From: Paractinoplanes durhamensis
GTDB taxonomy: Bacteria; Actinomycetota; Actinomycetes; Mycobacteriales; Micromonosporaceae
Direction of reading: 5' to 3'
Assembly (NCBI RefSeq): GCF_016862175.1
Contig: NZ_BOML01000003.1
Location: 1-64,000 of the forward strand
DNA length: 64,000 nucleotides
In this document: piece by piece, positions 7,151 to 16,289 of the stretch
Layout of the letters: each line of letters opens with the position of its first letter
Position numbering within the stretch: position 1 is the first letter of the stretch
Made by a program: the position numbers and the translations under genes
The notes under the pieces: model-generated
Databases searched by the model: none
What the model was told of the DNA's origin: nothing
The model's input: the letters and a program-made list of their open reading frames with translations, nothing else

Positions 7151-8040
7151 GAACGGAGCCTACGACGCCGTGTCGCAAACGGCAGTCCGGAACGCGCGGA
7201 TAGCCCGGCACTTAACAGAAAGGGGACGATGAGCGCGTCGGTGGCCGGAGTCTCCCGCCGAACCGGCACCTGACCCTCGGCCGCAGCGGTCGGATGATCG
7301 ACGGCATACGTCTTCCAGATGTCCGGCACCGAGAGGCTGGTGAACCGGCTGCTCGGCCAGACGATGACGAATGCCCGGCCGATGATGTTCTTGATCGGCA
7401 CCGGCCCCTGGCAGCGGGCGTCCTGCGAGACCGCGCGATGGTCGCCCATGACGAACATCTCACCCGCTGGGATGGTGACCTCGGCGAACTTCCGGCTGGT
7501 GCACTGGGTCGGGTTCGGCGGCTGGTTGATGTCGCTGTTGTAGCCGTCGGCGATGTACGCCTCGTCGATGCCCACGCCGTTGACGGTGATCCGGCCCTGG
7601 GCGTCGCAGCAGGCGATCTTGTCACCCGGCAGCCCGATCACTCGTTTGATGAAGTCACGTTCCCCCGGACGGCTGACGCCGACGAGGTCGCCGATGGTGC
7701 GGCCGAGCTTGGCGGCGAAGCTGTTGCTGACCGGCTCGGACACCTCGGGCGCCCAGTTGTCGGTGCCGCGGAAGACCACGATCTCGCCGCGCACCGGGTC
7801 CCGCATGTCATAAATGACCTTGTTGACCAGCACACGGTCCTTGACCAGCAGAGTCTTCTCCATCGACCCACTGGGGATGTAGAACGCCTGCACCAGGAAC
7901 GTGCGAATGAGCACGGCCAGACAGAACGCCACCACCAGTAGGAGCGGTAGCTCCTGCCAGAGCGGCATTTCCTTGCGCCGTGTCATCGCCCGCCGTCGCG
8001 CTGACGGTCGATAGCCCTGCATCGGTTCCACGCTTCGCAT
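7147..8040 (-). CDS. lepB: Signal peptidase I (second of tandem pair, with C-terminal hydrophobic tail)
   Basis: A 297-residue paralogue of the neighbouring peptidase. A basic N-terminus (RRRAMTRRKEM) precedes one transmembrane helix, then the catalytic Ser in IPSGSMEKTLLVKDRVLVNK, the Lys in DFIKRVIGLPGDK and GDHRAVSQDAR. Between Ser and Lys there is a longer insert (about 85-125), and near the C-terminus a second hydrophobic stretch (ALIVPFLLSAGL). This suggests a two-anchor topology that differs from its partner. Probably co-transcribed with it; an inverted repeat separates the pair from rplS. Confidence 0.92.
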   Translation of the reverse strand: MRSVEPMQGYRPSARRRAMTRRKEMPLWQELPLLLVVAFCLAVLIRTFLVQAFYIPSGSMEKTLLVKDRVLVNKVIYDMRDPVRGEIVVFRGTDNWAPEVSEPVSNSFAAKLGRTIGDLVGVSRPGERDFIKRVIGLPGDKIACCDAQGRITVNGVGIDEAYIADGYNSDINQPPNPTQCTSRKFAEVTIPAGEMFVMGDHRAVSQDARCQGPVPIKNIIGRAFVIVWPSSRFTSLSVPDIWKTYAVDHPTAAAEGQVPVRRETPATDALIVPFLLSAGLSARSGLPFATRRRRLRS

Positions 8041-8078
8041 CTCCCGCCGCCGACCGGCCGAACCGCCCCGGATACAGC

Positions 8079-8122
8079 ACTACCGCCCGAGTATCCCCTC
8101 GCGGAGACTTACGGGCGGTAGT
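8079..8122 (-). terminator. 11-bp inverted repeat between rplS and lepB
   Basis: ACTACCGCCCG (8079-8089) and its exact reverse complement (8112-8122) flank a 22-nt loop downstream of rplS and upstream of the lepB pair. There is no clear T-tract, so it may terminate or attenuate rplS read-through, or be a regulator site. Confidence 0.45.
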
Positions 8123-8195
8123 ACTGGAAGGGTTCACACTGATCCCATCCGCCACTGGCGCAAGCGTAGTTCGCCAATGAGCGAATCGATGAGTA

Positions 8196-8552
8196 TCAGA
8201 CGGTCTGCTTCTCGCGAAGCTCCTTGATCTTGGCCTTCTTGCCACGGAGCTCGCGCAGGTAGTAGAGCTTGGCGCGGCGCACGTCACCACGGGTAACGAC
8301 CTCAATACGGTCGATCGCCGGGCTGTTGATCGGGTAGGTCCGCTCGACACCGACGCCGAAGCTGATCTTCCGAACCTTGAAGGTCTCCCGGAGGCCGGCC
8401 CCCTGGCGGGCGATAACCACGCCCTGGAAGACCTGGACGCGGGAACGGTTACCCTCGACGACTCGGGCGTGCACCTTGACGGTGTCGCCGGCCCGGAAGT
8501 CGGGAAGGTCGGTGCGCTGCGACTGGGCGTCGAGAGCGTCCAGCGTGTTCAT
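8196..8552 (-). CDS. rplS: 50S ribosomal protein L19
   Basis: A 118-residue ribosomal protein located at the 30S-50S interface. Highly conserved segments are visible: [53 protein letters not shown] and [18 protein letters not shown]. Length is as expected. It is the last gene of the rpsP-KH-rimM-trmD-rplS series, 121 bp after trmD. Confidence 0.97.
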   Translation of the reverse strand: MNTLDALDAQSQRTDLPDFRAGDTVKVHARVVEGNRSRVQVFQGVVIARQGAGLRETFKVRKISFGVGVERTYPINSPAIDRIEVVTRGDVRRAKLYYLRELRGKKAKIKELREKQTV

Positions 8553-8673
8553 CGCTGCATCCTCGTCGTACTAGGCGCATCGGAACTCGATGCGCGGATG
8601 GGTAATGCTGATCCCCCATTGACTCGGAGGATCCTCGCCTTCCCGCACGGCGTGAAGGAAAACGGCAACCGCC

Positions 8674-9432
8674 CTACTCTGCCACACCCGGCGGCGTGAT
8701 CTGAAATCCACCGTCGTCGAGGGCTTTCCTGTCCGCTTTGTCCAGGGAAGAAGGCGGGTAGGAGGCCATCATGTCCGGCCGCCGGGCCGCGGTTCGCAGC
8801 AGCGACTGATCCCGCCGCCATCGAGCGATCCGCCCATGATCCCCGGAGCGGAGGATGTCCGGGACCTCGCGATCGCGCCACGCGGCGGGCTTGGTGTAGA
8901 CCGGTGCCTCCAGCAGGCCGGCCGCGTGCGACTCCTCGGTGAGCGAGTCCGCATTGCCGAGCACCCCGGGCAGCAGCCGCGTCACGGCCTCCATGATCAC
9001 GATGACCGCGACCTCGCCGCCGAACAGCACGTAGTCGCCGAGCGACACCTCACGCACCGGCATCCGCGACGCCGCATCGTCGATGACCCGCTGGTCGATC
9101 CCCTCGTAGCGCCCGCAGGCGAAGATCAGGTGATCGAGTGCGGCGAGCTCGTGCGCGTCGGCCTGGGTGAACGGCTTACCCACCGGCGACGGCACGACCA
9201 GCGTGCCGGCCCCGACGGCGTCGAGCGCCTGCCCCCACGGCTCCGGCCGCATGACCATGCCGGGCCCGCCACCGTAGGGCGTGTCGTCCACCGTCCGGTG
9301 CACGTCGGAGGTCCAGGTGCGCAGATCGTGCACTTCGAGATCGAGAATGCCGGTGCCGCGAGCCTTGCCGATCAGCGACAGCTCGAGCGGCCCGAAATAA
9401 TCAGGAAAAATGGTGATTACGTCGACGCGCAT
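8674..9432 (-). CDS. trmD: tRNA (guanine-N1)-methyltransferase TrmD
   Basis: A 252-residue SPOUT methyltransferase making m1G37 in tRNAs, which prevents frameshifting. The ATG at 9432 gives the canonical [20 protein letters not shown]. The [11 protein letters not shown] loop, the [11 protein letters not shown] segment and the trefoil-knot SAM site ([20 protein letters not shown], then RLLPGVLGN) are intact. It starts 2 bp after the rimM stop. Confidence 0.96.
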   Translation of the reverse strand: MRVDVITIFPDYFGPLELSLIGKARGTGILDLEVHDLRTWTSDVHRTVDDTPYGGGPGMVMRPEPWGQALDAVGAGTLVVPSPVGKPFTQADAHELAALDHLIFACGRYEGIDQRVIDDAASRMPVREVSLGDYVLFGGEVAVIVIMEAVTRLLPGVLGNADSLTEESHAAGLLEAPVYTKPAAWRDREVPDILRSGDHGRIARWRRDQSLLRTAARRPDMMASYPPSSLDKADRKALDDGGFQITPPGVAE

Positions 9433-9434
9433 GC

Positions 9435-9998
9435 TCAGAGGTCCAGCAGACCCTCGGGCAGGTCGACGACGATCCTGCCGCCGGCCACGTCCACGGTCGG
9501 CACCATCTGGCTGACGAACGGAATCAACGCCGTCCCGCCGCCCGACCGGTCGAGAACGATGAGATCCGACGCGGGCGCGTGATCGATCCGGGCCACCGCG
9601 CCGAGATCTTCGCCGGCGACCGAGACCACCCGCAGCCCGACCAACTCGTGGTCGTTGAACTCGTCCGGGTCCGCCGGCGACGACACCATCGAGCTGTCGA
9701 CCTGCAACAGCACGCCGCGCAGCGCCTCGGCGACGTTCCGGTCGTGCACGCCCTCGAACTGGACGATCGCACGCCCCTGATGCCACCGCACGGACTCGGC
9801 CGCGAGCGATGGCGGAACCTGATAGGCGATCCCGGGAGCCGTCGCCGGCCCGCTGCTCACCCGGCGGTCCCGGGGGACCTCCGTGGTGAACACCGAACCG
9901 GCGACGAAACGCTCTTCGGGCTCGTCCGTGCGCACCGCCACCGAGACTTCGCCCCGGACACCGTGCGGCTTACCGATCTGGCCGACTACGAGCAGCAT
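9435..9998 (-). CDS. rimM: 16S rRNA processing protein RimM
   Basis: A 187-residue ribosome maturation factor that helps assemble the 30S head around S19. The N-terminal barrel starts [19 protein letters not shown], and the C-terminal PRC-barrel includes [19 protein letters not shown] and ends with [16 protein letters not shown] loop of about 15 residues ([14 protein letters not shown]) lengthens the first barrel. It is packed between the KH gene (3-bp gap) and trmD (2-bp gap). Confidence 0.95.
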   Translation of the reverse strand: MLLVVGQIGKPHGVRGEVSVAVRTDEPEERFVAGSVFTTEVPRDRRVSSGPATAPGIAYQVPPSLAAESVRWHQGRAIVQFEGVHDRNVAEALRGVLLQVDSSMVSSPADPDEFNDHELVGLRVVSVAGEDLGAVARIDHAPASDLIVLDRSGGGTALIPFVSQMVPTVDVAGGRIVVDLPEGLLDL

Positions 9999-10001
9999 CG
10001 G

Positions 10002-10259
10002 TCAGTAGGCGTCGACGATGTCGACGCGGATGCCGCGCCCACCGATCGACCCGATGACCTGCCGCAGGGCCTTGGCCGTACGCCCGCCGCGCCCGATGAC
10101 CGTTCCCAGGTCCTCGGGGTGCACGCGCACCTCGAGCCGCTTGCCGCGGCGCGAGTCGACCAGCCGGACCCGGACGTCGTCCGGGTTTTCGACAATGCCC
10201 TTGACGAGGTGCTCCAGCGCAGGCCGGAGCGCCCCGTCAGTTCGCGCCGGCGCCGGCAA
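10002..10259 (-). CDS. KH-domain RNA-binding protein (KhpA-like) with a non-standard start
   Basis: A small RNA-binding protein whose KH domain is clear: [21 protein letters not shown], then the [17 protein letters not shown] GxxG loop. KhpA-type proteins work with KhpB in RNA handling and cell-length control. The expected start just before LRPALEH has no ATG, GTG or TTG: those codons are GCG and CTC. The nearest usable in-frame starts are a TTG at 10259 (GAGG about 8 nt upstream) or a GTG at 10292, both inside the rpsP 3' end. I chose 10259, giving 85 residues and a 23-bp overlap with rpsP. Confidence 0.85.
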   Translation of the reverse strand: MPAPARTDGALRPALEHLVKGIVENPDDVRVRLVDSRRGKRLEVRVHPEDLGTVIGRGGRTAKALRQVIGSIGGRGIRVDIVDAY

Positions 10260-10773
10260 CGGTCGTTCCCTCAGTCTGGGCAGCGCCGGCACCGGCGGGG
10301 TCCTCTGCGGTCTCCGCGGCGGCCTTCGGCTCGTCGGCCTTCGGCTCCTCAGCCTTCGGCTCGGCGGCCTTCTCAGCCTTCGGCTCGGCCTTGGCCGACT
10401 TCTTCGGCGTGGCCGGCTTGGTGTCGGCAACACCGGCGGCGGCCTTCGACTCGGCCTCGTAAACCTCGGTGCGGGACTTCTTGGGCTCGGCCATCAGCAG
10501 CGGCGGCGGAGCCGGCAGGCCCTTGAACTGCTGCCAGTCGCCCGTCTTCTCCAGGATGCGCTGCACGGCCTCGCTCGGCTGCGCGCCGACGGAGAGCCAA
10601 TACTGAACGCGCTCCGACTTCACCTGGATGATCGACGGGTGTTCCTTCGGCTGGTAGATGCCGACGTACTCGATGGCGCGGCCGTCGCGCTTGGTGCGCG
10701 AGTCGGCGACGACGATGCGGTACTGCGGGTTGCGGATCTTGCCCATCCGCAGGAGCCGGATCTTTACGGCCAC
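10237..10773 (-). CDS. rpsP: 30S ribosomal protein S16 with a long charged tail
   Basis: A 178-residue protein. Residues 1-80 are a normal S16 ([56 protein letters not shown]). The remaining nearly 100 residues are a low-complexity Ala/Lys/Glu/Pro extension with [13 protein letters not shown]-type repeats and a glycine-rich end. Typical bacterial S16 is about 80-95 residues; actinobacterial forms are often longer, but this tail is large. It is the first gene of the rpsP-KH-rimM-trmD series, and its tail codons contain the start of the KH gene. Confidence 0.95.
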   Translation of the reverse strand: MAVKIRLLRMGKIRNPQYRIVVADSRTKRDGRAIEYVGIYQPKEHPSIIQVKSERVQYWLSVGAQPSEAVQRILEKTGDWQQFKGLPAPPPLLMAEPKKSRTEVYEAESKAAAGVADTKPATPKKSAKAEPKAEKAAEPKAEEPKADEPKAAAETAEDPAGAGAAQTEGTTVAGAGAN

Positions 10774-11083
10774 GGTTCTCTTCGCTCCTGAATGACTGCG
10801 TGCGTGAGGTTGAGCCGACGGCGCCCACGTGGGGATGCGGGACCGATGCCTCAGGGACTGGCAACGCGCTCAGAGTTAGAGGGCGCCTCACGCGTGCCGA
10901 ATACCAGCCGCCCATTCTGCCAGACCGCCGTTGCTCACGGCCAACCGGGCGGAAGATCCGGACAAAACGAAACTTCAAGATGTCGCACCTGGGTGGTGGG
11001 TGCGGACCGTCGCTCCCGCCGAGGACAGGCCGGGGCCCAGCAGAGCTGGCCCTGGCCTTTCATTCTGCGTGCGTGGGAAACCC
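10774..11083. other. Intergenic region upstream of rpsP
   Basis: About 310 bp separate the DUF402 stop from rpsP. I see no credible gene on either strand. It should hold the promoter and leader of the rpsP operon. No clear -10/-35 pair or T-tract terminator stands out. Confidence 0.5.
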
Positions 11084-11737
11084 CTACGACCGCGCCGCCA
11101 GCGGCCGGTCCCAGCCCGCGGGCAGATCGGCCGGGGTCGGCCAGGACGGGTCCGGCTGGAAATCCGTCCACGTCCCGTCGAACGGGAACTCGGCCGCCTC
11201 GATCAGCTTGATCACCTGCCGGCCCTCGGCCCAGACCGCGGCCTCGTCCGGCACCCAGTAGTCATCGGGGAGGGCAAGCCGCTCGGCGAACTCGTCCTCG
11301 TCCTTCCAGGCCCAGGTCAGGTCGGGGGTGGCGACGATGTCGAGGTCCTGGTCGATCACGTCGATGCCGGCCACGTCGCCGTCGTCCCAGCGGACCGCGG
11401 ACTCCTCGAGGTTGACGTAGTAGTTCTTGAAGTCGCCCTCGTCGGTGCGGAAGAACCAGACCGAATGGTCCGCGCCGACCGGGAAGAACCGCAGCACCCC
11501 GGGCCCCTGCCAGGTGGCCGGGCGCAACTCGTACTGCTGCGTGGCCCACTCGGCGAACGGCATGTCGCGGGGGCCGCGGCCGTCGGTGGACCGCTCGACC
11601 GCGATGGTCGAACCCCGGGCCAGCCAGACGAGCAGGCCTCGCTCGTCGTCGGAGATCACCCGGGACGGATGCACGAAGGCGATCCGTCCCCGGTGGGTGT
11701 CCCGATGCAGAATCAGTCGGCCAGGGGCGAACGTCAC
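11084..11737 (-). CDS. DUF402 domain protein
   Basis: A 217-residue protein resembling DUF402/FomD-like proteins. The N-terminal part has LILHRDTHRGRIAFVHPSRVI; the core has the acidic WFFRTDEGDFKNYYVNLEE followed by IDVIDQDLDIVATPDLTWAWKDEDEF, the aspartate-rich signature of the fold. Family members are metal-dependent phosphoesterases or nucleotide hydrolases, and the Asp/Glu cluster fits that. The substrate is unknown. The GTG at 11737 begins MTFAPGRL. It follows proS by 16 bp and is probably co-transcribed with it. Confidence 0.8.
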   Translation of the reverse strand: MTFAPGRLILHRDTHRGRIAFVHPSRVISDDERGLLVWLARGSTIAVERSTDGRGPRDMPFAEWATQQYELRPATWQGPGVLRFFPVGADHSVWFFRTDEGDFKNYYVNLEESAVRWDDGDVAGIDVIDQDLDIVATPDLTWAWKDEDEFAERLALPDDYWVPDEAAVWAEGRQVIKLIEAAEFPFDGTWTDFQPDPSWPTPADLPAGWDRPLAARS

Positions 11738-11753
11738 GTCGGTAAAGTCTGCC

Positions 11754-13160
11754 TCAGTAGGAGCGGGCCAGGTAGGCGATCAAGTTCGGTTCGTCGTCGG
11801 AGTCGGGCATCGCGCCGTCCTCGCGGGTCAGGCAGCGGACCGTGACGGCCTTGCCGTTCGCTTCCTTCTCGCCGCCGTCGCCGACCGCCGCCCACGGCAC
11901 CCGGGCCCACCCGGTCTGCGCGACCTCGATGGCCTCGCCCAGCGTCTTCACGTCGACCGTGCGCTCGGCGCGGAACGCCAGCGCGTCGTCGTAGAGCCGC
12001 TGCTGGTCGGCCTTCAGCGCGCTGGTCACGGCGCCCACGATGTCACCCAGCGGGGTCGGCGTCTTGCTGCCGTCGATCCGGCGGGCGATCGTCACGTTGC
12101 CGACCGCCAGGTCACGGGGGCCGACCTCGATGCGGATCGGGATGCCCTGCAACTCGGCGTCGACCGCCCGGCGGCCGAACGGGATGTCGGCGCGGTCGTC
12201 CAGCTTCACCCGTACACCGGCCGCCTTCAGCTCGTCCCGCAGCTTCGCTGCGGCCTCCACCACGCCCTCGCCGGCCTTCACCACCATGACCTGCACCTGG
12301 ATCGGCGCCAGCCGCGGCGGCAGCCGCAGGCCGTTGTCGTCGCCGTGCACCATGATCAGGCCGCCCATCATCCGGGTCGACGTGCCCCAGGAGGTGGTCC
12401 AGGCGTGCTCGACGGTGCCGGACGCCGACGAGTAGGTGATGTCGAACGCCTTCGCGAAGTTCTGCCCGAGCTCGTGCGACGTGCCCATCTGCAGTGCCTT
12501 GGCGTCGCCCATCATGGCCTCGACGGTCATCGTGTTGGTGGCGCCGGCGAAGCGCTCGCCCTTGGTCTTGCGGCCCGGGATGACCGGCACGGCCAGGATC
12601 TCCTCCATGAACGCCTGGTAGACGTTCTTGTGGATGTCCCGGGCGTGCTCGCGGGCGTCGGCCTCGGTGGCGTGCGCGGTGTGCCCCTCCTGCCAGAGGA
12701 ACTCGGTGGTGCGCAGGAACGTGCGCGGGCGCAGCTCCCAGCGCACGACGTTGGCCCACTGGTTGAGCAGCAGCGGCAGGTCGCGGTAGGAGTCGACCCA
12801 CTTGGCCATGAACTCGCCGATGACCGTCTCGCTGGTCGGGCGCACCACCAGCGGCTCGGCGAGCTGCTTGCCGCCGGCGTGGGTGACCACGGCCAGCTCG
12901 GGCGAGAAGCCGTCCACGTGGTCGGCCTCGCGGCGCAGGTAGCTCTCCGGGATGAACAGCGGGAAGTAGGCGTTCTGCACGCCGGCTTCCTTGATCCGGG
13001 CGTCCATGTCGGCCTGCATGTGCTCCCAGATCGCATAGCCGACCGGGCGGATCACCATCGTGCCGCGCACCGGGCCGTTGTCGGCCAGCTGAGCCTTGGC
13101 GATGAGGTCCTGGTACCAGCGGGGGAAGTCTTCCGCACGAGGTGTGAGCACGCGAGCCAT
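11754..13160 (-). CDS. proS: Prolyl-tRNA synthetase, archaeal/eukaryotic-type (ProS type 3)
   Basis: A 468-residue class II aminoacyl-tRNA synthetase charging tRNA-Pro. The class II motifs are visible: motif 1 around RGTMVIRPVGYAIWEHMQ, motif 2 in LRTTEFLWQEGHTAHATEADA, and motif 3 in GLIMVHGDDNGLRLPPRLAP. The RPTSETVIGEFMAKW segment binds ATP and proline. There is no editing INS domain between motifs 2 and 3. It ends in ARSY with the terminal Tyr typical of the archaeal/eukaryotic-like type, which also occurs in some actinobacteria. An anticodon-binding domain (about 285-385) and a C-terminal zinc-type domain follow. Confidence 0.94.
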   Translation of the reverse strand: MARVLTPRAEDFPRWYQDLIAKAQLADNGPVRGTMVIRPVGYAIWEHMQADMDARIKEAGVQNAYFPLFIPESYLRREADHVDGFSPELAVVTHAGGKQLAEPLVVRPTSETVIGEFMAKWVDSYRDLPLLLNQWANVVRWELRPRTFLRTTEFLWQEGHTAHATEADAREHARDIHKNVYQAFMEEILAVPVIPGRKTKGERFAGATNTMTVEAMMGDAKALQMGTSHELGQNFAKAFDITYSSASGTVEHAWTTSWGTSTRMMGGLIMVHGDDNGLRLPPRLAPIQVQVMVVKAGEGVVEAAAKLRDELKAAGVRVKLDDRADIPFGRRAVDAELQGIPIRIEVGPRDLAVGNVTIARRIDGSKTPTPLGDIVGAVTSALKADQQRLYDDALAFRAERTVDVKTLGEAIEVAQTGWARVPWAAVGDGGEKEANGKAVTVRCLTREDGAMPDSDDEPNLIAYLARSY

Positions 13161-13239
13161 GAGGGTGCATCCTAGTCGCGCCCTTCCTGCAACCCGTTCG
13201 GTGGGCAGGCCGTGTCCATTGGCGAAGGGGCGGTGACGG

Positions 13240-13731
13240 ATGGACTTCGACTCGTTCTACCGGGACACCTCCCGGCGCCTGCTGCGATACGCGTACGGGC
13301 TGACCGGGGATCCGGGCGAGGCGCAGGACCTCGTGCAGGAGGCGTACGCGCGGGCGTGGCAGCGATGGCGGCGGCTGGTCGACTACGACGAGCCGGAGGC
13401 CTGGCTGCGCCTGGTCGTGAACCGGCTGGCCACCGATCATTGGCGGCGTCTCGGGGTGCGCCGGTCCCGTCCGGCGGACCGGCCGGCGCCGATCGACCCG
13501 CCGTCCGAGGACGTCGTGCTGCTGGTCACCGCCATGCGCACGCTGCCGGCCGCGCATCGCCGGGCGCTCGCGCTGCACTACCTGCTGGACCGGTCGGTGG
13601 CCGAGATCGCCGCCGAGACCGGCGCATCCACCGGAACGGTGAAGTCCTGGCTGTCCCGCGGCCGGGCGGGTCTCGCGGCCGCGCTCGGCTCCCCCGCCGG
13701 TGTCCCGGAAGGAGCGGACCGTGCCCGCTGA
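13240..13731 (+). CDS. ECF sigma factor, SigE-family
   Basis: A 163-residue extracytoplasmic-function sigma factor. Region 2 (about 5-70) has LLRYAYGLTGDPGEAQDLVQE and AYARAWQRW, with EAWLRLVVNRLATDHWRR. Region 4 (about 95-150) has LPAAHRRALALHYLLDRSV and the helix-turn-helix EIAAETGASTGTVKSWLSRG. The start is the ATG at 13240. It overlaps the downstream membrane PQQ-like gene, whose N-terminus may be its anti-sigma partner. Confidence 0.88.
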   Translation: MDFDSFYRDTSRRLLRYAYGLTGDPGEAQDLVQEAYARAWQRWRRLVDYDEPEAWLRLVVNRLATDHWRRLGVRRSRPADRPAPIDPPSEDVVLLVTAMRTLPAAHRRALALHYLLDRSVAEIAAETGASTGTVKSWLSRGRAGLAAALGSPAGVPEGADRAR

Positions 13732-15166
13732 TCTCGACGACCTGTTCGACGCGCTCGGGCGCAGCGCCGACGCGCTCCCCCTGGCCGGCGCGGCCGACGC
13801 GAAACGGCGCGGCCGGCAGCGCACCTGGACCCAGGCCGCGGTGGCCGCGGCCGCCGCGGTGGTGCTGGTCGTGGCCGGCGTCGGCTTCGCCCTGCGCGAC
13901 CCGCACCCGCGCGCGTCCCGCCCGGCGTCCACCCCGACCCCCACCGTGTTCACCACCGGTGTGCCGATCGTCGGCACGGTGTCGCTCGGCACCCGCAATA
14001 TCGCCACCGGGCTGACCGCCCAGGACGGCGAGCGCGCGTATGCGGCGTGGGTGAGCCAGGACGACAACAAGCAATGGGTGATCGCCGCCGACCTCGCCTC
14101 CGGCGCCGAGTCCTGGCCGGCCCACGAGATCGCCGACCCGGACCGGTCGATCGAGCAGATCGTGGTCGTCCCGGAGGCGGTCCTGGTCGTCACGGTGACC
14201 CACAGCGGAGCGACCCCGGAGCGCGCCCTGTACGCGTTCGACCCGGCCGGCGGCGTGCCGCTGTGGAACGGCTACGTGATGGCCGGCGACTCGGTCGTCT
14301 TCACCCACCGGATGCTGGTGCGGTCGTCCCGCTCGGACGGCGCCGTCGAGGGACTCGACTGGCGCACCGGTGAGCGCCGGTGGGTGGTCCCGATGGAGGA
14401 CGACCGGCCGGCCCGCACGATCGGCATGCGGACGGCCGCCGACGAGGAGCGGATCGACCGGGCCGGAGCGCGTCCCGACCTCACCGACGGCCGGGTCGTC
14501 GTGATCACGGTGGCCGGGAAGGTGCGGGTACTCGACGCCGCCACCGGCACCGCGGGCGCGGCCGCGTCGGTGCCGGTCGGCTCGGGCGACACCATGGTCG
14601 CCTACGAGGGCCGGCTGTTCAGCCACGACGAGGCCGACGACAACGGCGGGCCGCACCACATCCGGGCCACCGATCTGACCGGGGTCGGCGGGTCGGCGAT
14701 CCTCGGCACCGTGCCGGACCGCTTCCTCAGCATGGCGGGCTGCGGCCCGGACCGGGTCTGCGTGGTCACCGCCCGCAAGCCGCGGTACTCCTCGACGGTG
14801 CTGACCGCGTTCGACGCGGCCAAGCGCAAGCTGCTCTGGGAGGCCCCCGACGAGTTCGGCGGCTCCGAGATCTCGTCGGCCCGCGGCCGGGTCTGGCTGG
14901 ACGCGGCGGACGGCCCGGCCGCCCTGTACGACACCGACGGCACCCAGATCCTCACGGCCACGCTGTCGGCGGGCTGGCTGGACGCCGGCACGCTGCTCAT
15001 CTACGCGCCGGACGGCACCGGCCGATGGTCCCGATGGTCGATCGCCAACCGCAAGATCACGCCGTTGGGGGCGCCGCCCGGCAAAATGCTCGGCTTCTGC
15101 GCCTCGACGAGCTCGAGGCTGGCCTGCCCCGGCGAGGACGGCCTGCGGATCTGGGCGGTCGGCTAG
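13721..15166 (+). CDS. Membrane-anchored PQQ-like repeat protein, possible anti-sigma partner
   Basis: A 481-residue protein. A short cytoplasmic N-terminus (about 1-40, DLDDLFDALGRSADALPLA) and one transmembrane helix (about 43-63, VAAAAAVVLVVAGVGFAL) are followed by a long extracellular domain. Recurrent beta-strand units such as LYAFDPAGGVPLWNGY, VRVLDAATG and LTAFDAAKRKLLWEA are typical of PQQ-like propellers. The GTG at 13721 follows AAGGAG at a good distance and overlaps the sigma gene by 11 bp. By position it is a likely anti-sigma factor, but the N-terminus shows no zinc HxxxCxxC motif, so this remains inference. Confidence 0.75.
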   Translation: MPADLDDLFDALGRSADALPLAGAADAKRRGRQRTWTQAAVAAAAAVVLVVAGVGFALRDPHPRASRPASTPTPTVFTTGVPIVGTVSLGTRNIATGLTAQDGERAYAAWVSQDDNKQWVIAADLASGAESWPAHEIADPDRSIEQIVVVPEAVLVVTVTHSGATPERALYAFDPAGGVPLWNGYVMAGDSVVFTHRMLVRSSRSDGAVEGLDWRTGERRWVVPMEDDRPARTIGMRTAADEERIDRAGARPDLTDGRVVVITVAGKVRVLDAATGTAGAAASVPVGSGDTMVAYEGRLFSHDEADDNGGPHHIRATDLTGVGGSAILGTVPDRFLSMAGCGPDRVCVVTARKPRYSSTVLTAFDAAKRKLLWEAPDEFGGSEISSARGRVWLDAADGPAALYDTDGTQILTATLSAGWLDAGTLLIYAPDGTGRWSRWSIANRKITPLGAPPGKMLGFCASTSSRLACPGEDGLRIWAVG

Positions 15167-15187
15167 CCCATCCGAAGATCGGGCCGG

Positions 15188-16264
15188 CTACTTGATCACT
15201 CGGCCGCGTAGGACGATCCGCTGCGGGGCCCGCACCACGCGGAGATCGACTCGGGGGTCGGCCTCGTAGACCACCAGGTCCGCGAGGCCGCCCTCGACCA
15301 GCCCCGGAAAGCCCAGCCATTCGCGCGCTTTCCAGGAGGCGGACGCGATGATGTCGGCGGCCGGGATCCCGGCCTCCTCCATGATCAGCATCTCCTCGGC
15401 GGCCAGCCCGTGCCGGATCCCGCCACCGGCGTCGGTCCCGATGTAGATCGGCACCCCGGCGTCGTGAGCGGCCCGAACCACACTCGGGAACCGATCCCGC
15501 AGCGCGATCATGTGATCGGCGTACCCGGCGAATTTCTCCCGGGCTTGATCGGCGATGGTCCCGAAGGTCCGAATGTTGATCATCGTCGGCACGAGCGCGG
15601 TCCCCCGCCGGGCCATCTCGTCGATGAGGTCGAGCGACAGCCCCGTCCCGTGCTCGACGGAGTCCACCCCCGCCTTGACCATGATCTCCACGCCCTCTTC
15701 GGAGAAGGTGTGCACGGCAGCCCGGGCCCCGGCGGCATGCGCGGCCTCGACGGCGGCGGTCATGGTCGCGGCATCCCAGGAGGGCGCGAGGTCACCGACC
15801 GCCCGGTCGATCCAGTCCCCCACGAGCTTGACCCACCCGGTCCCGGCCTTGGCCTGCGCGGTGACGGTGGCCGCAACGTCCTCGGCCGCGACCTCGATCC
15901 CGATGTCCCGCAGATAGCGCCGCGGCGGCGCCACATGCCGCCCGGCCCGGACGAGCCGCGGAATCCCGGCTTCGTCATCGAGCTCGGGATAGGGAAAGGG
16001 CGACCCGGCATCCCGAAGCGCCAGCACCCCGGCGTCCCGATCGGTGACCGCAAGCTCCCGAGCTTGATCAACGCTGGTGATCGCCTTGGCGCCATAGGCG
16101 ATCCCAAGATGGCAGTGCGCATCGACAAGCCCCGGAACGACGAACCCACCGTCACTGATCGTCTCAGCCTCAGCAACAGACTCGAACGTGACCCGATCCC
16201 CCACAAGCCAGAGATCCCGAACGTCACCCTCAGGCAGAACCGCCCCACGCACATGCAACGCCAT
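15188..16264 (-). CDS. Amidohydrolase-family metal-dependent hydrolase
   Basis: A 358-residue protein with the amidohydrolase (imidazolonepropionase/prolidase-like) layout: small N- and C-terminal beta strands around a TIM barrel. The metal-binding VDAHCHLG motif follows strand 1, His ligands appear in AVHTFSEEGVE and DSVEHGTGLS, and the catalytic Asp in IYIGTDAGGG. The substrate is unknown; the family covers cyclic amides, dipeptides and ureides. It is convergent with the sigma/PQQ pair, with a 21-bp gap. Confidence 0.87.
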   Translation of the reverse strand: MALHVRGAVLPEGDVRDLWLVGDRVTFESVAEAETISDGGFVVPGLVDAHCHLGIAYGAKAITSVDQARELAVTDRDAGVLALRDAGSPFPYPELDDEAGIPRLVRAGRHVAPPRRYLRDIGIEVAAEDVAATVTAQAKAGTGWVKLVGDWIDRAVGDLAPSWDAATMTAAVEAAHAAGARAAVHTFSEEGVEIMVKAGVDSVEHGTGLSLDLIDEMARRGTALVPTMINIRTFGTIADQAREKFAGYADHMIALRDRFPSVVRAAHDAGVPIYIGTDAGGGIRHGLAAEEMLIMEEAGIPAADIIASASWKAREWLGFPGLVEGGLADLVVYEADPRVDLRVVRAPQRIVLRGRVIK

Positions 16265-16289
16265 GAGTACTTCCTACCCGATCAAAGCG

